Shown piece after piece: positions 57,923-64,000 of a DNA stretch of 64,000 bases. Position numbers and translations under genes: made by a program. The stretch is from contig CM046294.1 in assembly GCA_025267735.1 (NCBI GenBank), positions 47,236,070-47,300,069 on the forward strand. Reading direction: 5' to 3'. This DNA is from Mactra quadrangularis. Lineage: Eukaryota; Mollusca; Bivalvia; Venerida; Mactridae. Position 1 is the first letter of the stretch. Each line of letters begins with the position of its first letter. The notes under the pieces were generated by a model. That model searched no databases and was not told the origin of the DNA. It was given only the letters and a program-made list of their open reading frames with translations.

Positions 57923-59396
57923 TGTAACGTGTCCGCTGGGCGCTCGGCCGTCAAGCCGGCGCTCGCGTACGTGTTTTAAGTCGGTGCTCGTCTTAGCACC
58001 GACTGACTAGGCGTCCGAGCTTGCTGTAGGGAAGGAGACAGAAGCAATCCCAGGACACTGACTCGTGTTCTGGGCTTAATAACAATGTTAAGTATATATA
58101 GACAGATTTTCCTCAAGCTTTTTAGCTTATGATTAGAAAACAACTAAAATAAAAGCGTATAGTAATATGTACAAGAACAAAGCATAAAACAAAAACACAC
58201 TCCTGAGACAATACCTCAGAATGAAAACCAATAGAAACAACAAAAGTTATAGACACAATAGAATAAAACTACAGTATAAAGCAATGTACAACCTTAATGT
58301 TCCAGACACAGTCTGGAGCAGAGACAAAAGCGTTAACAAAAACTATAACTCCGAACACAACCTCGGGTTATAAAACGTATGTTGAAACCAACAGACCCCG
58401 AGTCCGGACAAGCTAATGTCTCAGGAACAACTCGGAACTAAAGCAAAACCAAAACTAAAACTAAAACCTCGAACAAAACCTCGGGTTCTAAAACGTATGT
58501 TGAAACCAACAGATCCCGAGTCCGGACAAGCAATGTTCCAGACGCAACTCGGAACTGAAGCAAAACCAAAACTAAAACTAAAACCCCGAACAAAACCTCA
58601 GGTTCTAAAACGTATGTTGAAACCAACAGATCCAGAGTCCGGACAAGCAATGTTCCAGACGCAACTCGGAACTGAAGCAAAACCAAAGCAGAAACCAGTC
58701 CCGATACACTATCTCGGGTCATAGACTATTGCTTGGAACCAACACGCCAATAGTCCAAACACTCCTTTACCACAAGGACGACCCGGAGCAGAAACAAAAC
58801 CTCGATCATTGGAGCTTCAACAGTCTATCTTCTAAGACAACCTCGGGAACGATAACAAGAGATACCCCAAGATCTAGCACGATTTACCCCGCAGGTTCTG
58901 CCACCAAAGTCGGCGTGCAAAGACGTGTCTCTACCTTAGAGACAACCTACAAATCGCAATGATGTTCAGTTGTCAGTACAGCAGAAAACTCATGCCCAGC
59001 TTACCAAGCATCGGCGACTATACCTCGGGCACGTTAACAAGGGAATACCCAGGAACCACGATTTACCCCGCAGGTTCTGCTATCAACGACACGAGCAAGA
59101 AGGTGCTTCCACATCGAACAACGTACAAATCGCAATGATGTTCTGTTGTATGAACAGTGGAAGCACACATCTTGTTCCGGGCGTCTACAATTAAACAGTA
59201 GACCCGCGACTATCTTCCACTCCAACCATCACCACGAGCAGTCACCAACTTTCTGCTTCCAAATGAAGTCAACACGCATTTATATACTATTGGACGAGTC
59301 AATTTTACAGAACAGTCCATTTCCAATCCAGAAGGTAAAACAAGTTAATTTTCAAAAAGGGAGGTAATTTATATATCATCCTTAGCTGACGTTACA
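57923..59396 (-). repeat. 3' LTR, 1474 bp, with tandem repeats in U3
   Basis: A minus-strand TATA-like CTATATATAC (about 58086-58095) lies ~165 bp before the LTR end, splitting it into a long U3 and short R-U5. Units starting CTCGGAACT at 58431, 58548 and 58665 (117 bp) sit in U3. The overlapping frames on both strands across these units are repeat by-products. Confidence 0.55.
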
Positions 59397-60136
59397 CAAT
59401 ACTATACCTAGTTTTAAATTGATAAAACAAAGGTATGGATTTCCCTTAAAGTTCCAAATAAATAGTTAAAAAGGTTTAATACTATACAGTTTTAGATTAT
59501 CAGAACGTATCACAATTCTAAACATGACAGAGAAAGAAGAAAATTCACTAAAACATTCAATTATAATAAAGGGAGATAATTTGTCAAAACTATTAAACAA
59601 AGTAATTGTTCAAAGGCGATCTTGCAAACAAAGAGAAAATCTCTCGACAAAGTCGCTGAACAAAATGACAATGCCGGTTCGTTTCACTACCCACGCCTCC
59701 GACTTCATGCGACCTCGCATGACTATGCTCAGAACAGCAAACAAGCAAAAATTTACATCATTATATCACAGGATACGCACATAAAACCTAACTAGGATTT
59801 ATCAACAAAAATTTACAAACACAAATCAGAAACACAAAAAAATCACTCAATACACGAAACGTATCTATGATAAGCAATGTACATTACTAGTTGAACAACG
59901 CATACAAACAGGAATCAATATAGCATGAAAGTATGAAACACAATTGAGCCAAACAAAAACCAGATGAAACAAAAACGCTCTCCATCATGAAACCTCGGGG
60001 TCTAAAGTACATGTAAAAAATCATCCCCGGGCTACATCTAACAATAAAACGCCAATAATACTAGAGTCTCCATCATACATACAAACTCAGACACCTAGGG
60101 ACGTTATTCTATCATCCCACCGCTGCCACCAATTTT
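59397..60136 (-). other. interior of the LTR element
   Basis: 740 bp with no recognisable gag, protease, polymerase or integrase. The primer-binding-like sequence is at about 60118-60133. Confidence 0.45.
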
Positions 60137-61430
60137 TGTAACGTGTCCGCTGGGCGCTCGACCGTCAAGCCGGCGCTCGCGTACGTGTTTTAAGTCGATG
60201 CCCGTCTTAACACCGACTGACTAGGCGTCCGAGCTTGCTGTAGGGACGGAGACGAGAAACAATCCCAGGACACTGACTCGTGTCCCGGGGTTAACAACAA
60301 TGTTAAGTATATATAGTTGGATTTTTCTCAAGCTATTTGCTTATATGATTAGAAACTAAATTAAAACGTATATAGTAATATGTACAAGAACAAAGCATAA
60401 AACAAAAACACACTCCTGAGACAATACCTCAGAATGAAAACCAATCGAAACAACAAAAGTTATAGACACGATAGAATAAAACTACAGTATAAAGCAATGT
60501 ACAAACTTAATGTTCCAGACACAGTCTGGACCAGAGACAAAAGCGTTTAACAAAACTATAACTCCGAACACAACCTCGGATTATAAAACGTGTCTTGAAA
60601 CCAACAGACCCCTAGTCCTGGCAAGCCAATGTCTCAGGAACAACTCGGAACTAAAGCAAAACCAAAACTAAAACTAAAACCCCGAACAAAACCTCGGGTT
60701 ATAAAACGTATGTTGAAACCAACAGATCCCGAGTCCGGACAAGCCAATGTCTCAGGAACAACTCGGAACTAAAGCAAAACCAAAACTAAAACTAAAACTT
60801 CGAACACAGTCTCGGATTATAAAACGTAAGTTGAAACCAACAGACCCGAGCCAGGACAAGCCAATGTCTCAGGAACAACTCGGAACTAAAGCAAAACCAA
60901 AACTAAAACTAAAACCCCGAACAAAACCTAGGGTTATAAAACGTATGTTGAAACCAACAGATCCCGAGTCCGGACAAGCCAATGTCTCAGGAACAACTCG
61001 GAACTAAAGCAAAACCAAAACTAAAACCCCGAACAAAACCTCGGGTTCTTAAACGTATGTTGAAACCAACAGACTTCTAACTCCGACACTGCGATGTTTC
61101 AAACACGACCAAGAGCAGAAACAAAACCACCAATCTTATTCCTTGGAGCGGAAACAGTCTACCTACTATTACAACATCGGGTACGAAACAAGGGATAGCC
61201 CAGGATAAGCACGATTTACCCCGCAGGTTCTGCCGCCAACGTTATCGAGCAAGAAAGCGCTTCCACCTCACTAACAACCTACAAATCGCAATGATGTTCA
61301 ATTGTCAGTACAGTAGATAGCTCACACCAAGCTTGATAAGCGTTTAGCAAATAACCAGTAGATCTATGACTAAATTCAGCTTCAACTTTCTTCGTATGCA
61401 GTCATCAGATTTCTGCCGCGTGAATGTTTG
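60137..61430 (-). repeat. 5' LTR, homologous but truncated or diverged at its outer end
   Basis: It matches the other LTR over R-U5, the TATA region (about 60304), the ~117-bp units (60644, 60762, 60879, 60997) and the GATTTACCCCGCAGGTTCTG block. Homology fades near 61425 and no TGTAACGTCAGC start was found. Confidence 0.5.
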
Positions 61431-61439
61431 TTTTGTAAG

Positions 61440-62900
61440 ATTTTAATGAGGGTCCGTCCGCTCCATATGGATGCATTATGTGCAGACCCCGGAGTGTGAC
61501 CTTTCACTCCTTCAAAGATTGTTTTTGAAGCCTAAATATAGGTCAAATTTAGAAAAGTTTTCCCAATAAAATTCATATCGGGTTCTGTATTTATATTACC
61601 AAATTTTTTTTTTTTTTTAATTTTGTGTTTTACCAAAGATGGATAGTCTCCTTTTTGCTAATTCAGCACTTAAGTTTTGGAGATTCTCCTAGTTAGATTG
61701 TGGTTTACCCTAGGCTGTTTATTTGATGATTAGAATCATGTGCCTGGGTATGTTTGTGTGCTTTTGTTGAAACCTACTCTACATAAACTACAAGTCTGTT
61801 ACACTAAATGTACATAAAATTAAATTACAATACCTAACATGATAATAACTTAATGTTTACATGAATAAATGTGGTAATTTTACTATTACTATTACTTTAT
61901 TTCTTATTTGTTTGAGCTAAGTGTTATCCTAAATCTATATGAAAAACAAATTTATGGTTGTTCAATATAAATATACATTTAGATAATGAGATATAAGAAC
62001 CTTGTTTGACTATATAGCTTAATTGGAAATGTAAAAAGAATACTGATGTAGTGAACAACAATAATATACATTTGAACAAGTAAGATTATAAAATCAATAT
62101 TTAAATATTATAATATCTTATTATTAAGTAAAATGTAATACTGGAAGCTTAATATAATCATTATGGAACTTATGACATTAAAACGGTTAGTAGTTTTTTT
62201 TTTGAGGGATTTTTTAAGTCCCAGTGTTAGTGTTTTTTTTGTTTTTGAAAGAACTATATTTATACCTTCACCTTTATTATATAAAAAATACATATAATAT
62301 TATATCATGATTATCATAAAGTGATAATATATCGGAAATGGCAAAAGTTTATATAGTGTAGGAGTCCCTATAAATATATATATGTAGAGGCATTACATTG
62401 CGATAATAAGTCAGTGGGCACATGTTAATACACAAAAGCACATTTGTTAGAACATAAAATTAACACTGATAGTAATAACGAGCACTAAAACACTAAGCAC
62501 ATTAATTAAAACACTATGTTAACACTGATATATTATATACTTGGAAACTGTTGCACTGAACTTATTATCTTCCCTCAGTGATAGAGAATTGGTTTTTACG
62601 CACATAGAGTGTCTGTAAAATATGTCACTGAGGCGGTATAGTTGATTTACAGGGCGCTCATTCTATCACTATATAATTGTTCATTTCCTAATTGGCACTA
62701 CTGAAAGTGTTCTTACTATATTATCACTGAAGACACCCAATTTATAACTTTTTGTAGTGTTGAGCACTATTATTTGTGTCTCTATTTGGGTGTAGACACT
62801 AATAATCTGGTTGGCTGTTATAATCTGTAGATCATGTCAGTATTTGGAGTCTATTGGTCCTGTCTTTCTTGAAAATCACGAACGATAAGTCTGTAGAAAA
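61440..62900. other. unassigned AT-rich spacer
   Basis: No gene recognised. A T run is at about 61606-61619. Confidence 0.4.
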
Positions 62901-63734
62901 AAAGTAAAAGTCACGACGTGTGTGTTTTACCGTGTTACCGTTTCCGTTATTATGGAGGATACCACATTGGATACCTCATGTTTTTAAGGTTTTTATTGGA
63001 ATTAAAGTTAATTAGGGCGAGTAGAAGTTATTATTTGGTGGATTTAGTTTATATTTATTATACTTTAATGATATGGGCCGGGGTTTTGGGGAAATATTGG
63101 GGTTTTTTTTTAACAGTAACTAATTTATCTTTTTGTCATCAGTTTTCGCGTTTTTGCACCAAACTGTGATTTTGGGTTTTATTAGCATGGTTTTTGGGCT
63201 GGGTTAGTTTTATAAACTGGGACTGTCTTCATAAAAGCCTATTGTTGGTTGGATTGCAGCTGAGGCGTAGGAAGATTTGAGGATTTTATCAATTGAGGAG
63301 GGATTATTTTGGATTTGGAGATGATGGGAACTTTGCAGTAGGAGGATCAGAAGGGAATGAGTATTTAGAGTATATTCGTAACCTAATTTGGCCGCACCTT
63401 GTATTTAATTGGTGCGGCTCTAATAGTTTATTGGTTTGGCTCTTTTCATCAACTAGTATTTGTACAATGATGGAGAGAATTAATAGTGGATATCTAGATT
63501 ATGGATTGGTTTATTGGAGACGGCCATACTTCTCATGTGGTATCCTTTCTTATATATTACGCATATTATTAGGTTTTGTTTTATTATTTTGATTTCATAT
63601 TGATGGACTATTTTTATAAGTATTTATCTTATGTCTTTAGTTTTTAGTAATAGAATATTGATAAGGAGACTGATCGGACTGGCTATCAGCTCCTGTATCA
63701 TGTATCATCTGTCTTTTAGGTTATTTGTATTTTT
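62901..63734 (+). other. T/G-rich stretch without supportable gene
   Basis: Two frames (62918-63169, 63293-63592) lack an ATG at their start and are dominated by Phe, Leu, Tyr, Gly and Trp, as expected from T/G-biased sequence. No family recognised. Confidence 0.4.
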
Positions 63735-63943
63735 GTGACCTGAGGACTTACCCAACTAGCTGACCGAAGCCCTCAGGACAGTGATATTTTATAGTTTTAT
63801 TAATTTATAGGCTGGGGGTGGGGTGGGGTGTAGGCTGGCCCCATTGGCTACCAGATTTTTTTCCTAATTGGTATTTATTAGTTGGATGTTTGATATTTTA
63901 GTGACCTGAGGGCTTACCCAACTAGCTGACCAAAGCCCTCAGG
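63735..63943. repeat. two copies of a 39-nt hairpin, 166 bp apart
   Basis: CCTGAGGGCTT...AAGCCCTCAGG at 63905-63943 is a perfect 11-bp stem with the loop ACCCAACTAGCTGACCA. The copy at 63739-63777 has one stem mismatch and nearly the same loop. Both are followed by G-rich sequence and CCCATTGGC, so a 166-bp tandem unit is likely and runs off the window. Confidence 0.75.
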
Positions 63944-64000
63944 TCGGTGATTTTTTCTAAATATTATTTATGGGTGGGTGGGGTTGCTGGTCCCATTGGC

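Larger units (their letters stand above)
57923..61430 (-). mobile_element. non-autonomous LTR-type element
   Basis: Two homologous direct blocks (57923-59396; 60137 to about 61425) flank a 740-bp interior. Read on the minus strand the block ends CGGACACGTTACA, and the interior then begins AAAATTGGTGGCAGCGGTGG, which looks like a primer-binding site. The complete block starts TGTAACGTCAGC, so the LTR ends are TGTAACG/CGTTACA. No gag or pol is visible. Much of the interior and the U3 resembles expanded repeats. Confidence 0.55.

Noticed and set aside
58416..61007. Lys/Pro-rich repeat proteins (KPKLKLKPRTKPR) and the antisense Leu/Val-rich frame
   Set aside because: They lie in putative LTR U3 repeats; the ~117/118-bp units vary in frame and both strands stay open, as expected for simple repeats.
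62918..63592. Two frames of 83 and 99 residues, considered as a mitochondrial insert or membrane protein
   Set aside because: No ATG start, composition explained by T/G bias, no recognisable mitochondrial gene motif.
63812..63830. G-quadruplex in GGGGGTGGGGTGGGG
   Set aside because: Only three clear G runs of three or more in close spacing; the fourth is missing or too far.

Overview
The window looks like non-coding, repeat-packed nuclear DNA of an AT-rich marine invertebrate, most likely a bivalve mollusc. This is an inference from repeat types, not from a named gene. The pointers are interspersed elements with ~145-160 bp tandem core units (pearl/Helitron-like architecture), repeated TGACCT-rich units, several tRNA-derived SINE families, many foldback and hAT/mariner-type miniature elements, and a CR1-like LINE with a 2A-like motif. 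There is no bacterial-style gene density, operon, rRNA gene, intact tRNA gene or CRISPR array. Only one long intact reading frame exists: the LINE polyprotein at 45287-48721 (minus).

Layout. 0-14 kb: a truncated tandem-core repeat tail, a SINE, a long-arm inverted-repeat element with 11-bp target duplications, a TGACCT-rich core-repeat element split by a SINE, a mariner-like MITE carrying 56/73-bp repeats, and several copies of one tRNA-derived SINE. One of those SINEs is split by a 2.0-kb hAT-like insertion. 14.9-19.3 kb: a complete LTR retrotransposon (two 268-bp LTRs, one visible mismatch) whose gag, integrase and PHD-like coding remnants are full of stops. 20-29.6 kb: hAT and mariner MITEs, two near-identical copies of a ~1.05-kb core-repeat element, a 170-bp palindrome, an old SINE and a CpG-rich terminal-inverted-repeat element. 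31-35.6 kb: a 2.2-kb array carrying nuclear-receptor-type half-site triplets, then a ~2-kb imperfect palindrome with a second element inserted at its apex. 36-41 kb: a candidate host exon, a SINE and a third core-repeat family with alternating dimers. 44-50.4 kb: the LINE and an adjacent ~150-bp tandem array. 51-52.6 kb: a cluster of splice-bounded candidate exons (minus). 57.9-61.4 kb: a second LTR-type element (minus) with ~117-bp repeats in its putative U3. 62-64 kb: T/G-rich DNA with a repeated hairpin.

Host gene content is sparse. I see splice-bounded open segments on the minus strand at 38125-38266, 3970-4020, 51454-51525 and 51775-51869. I could not identify their proteins or chain them all into one consistent reading frame. 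Most short reading frames in the window fall inside repeats and are not annotated as genes.
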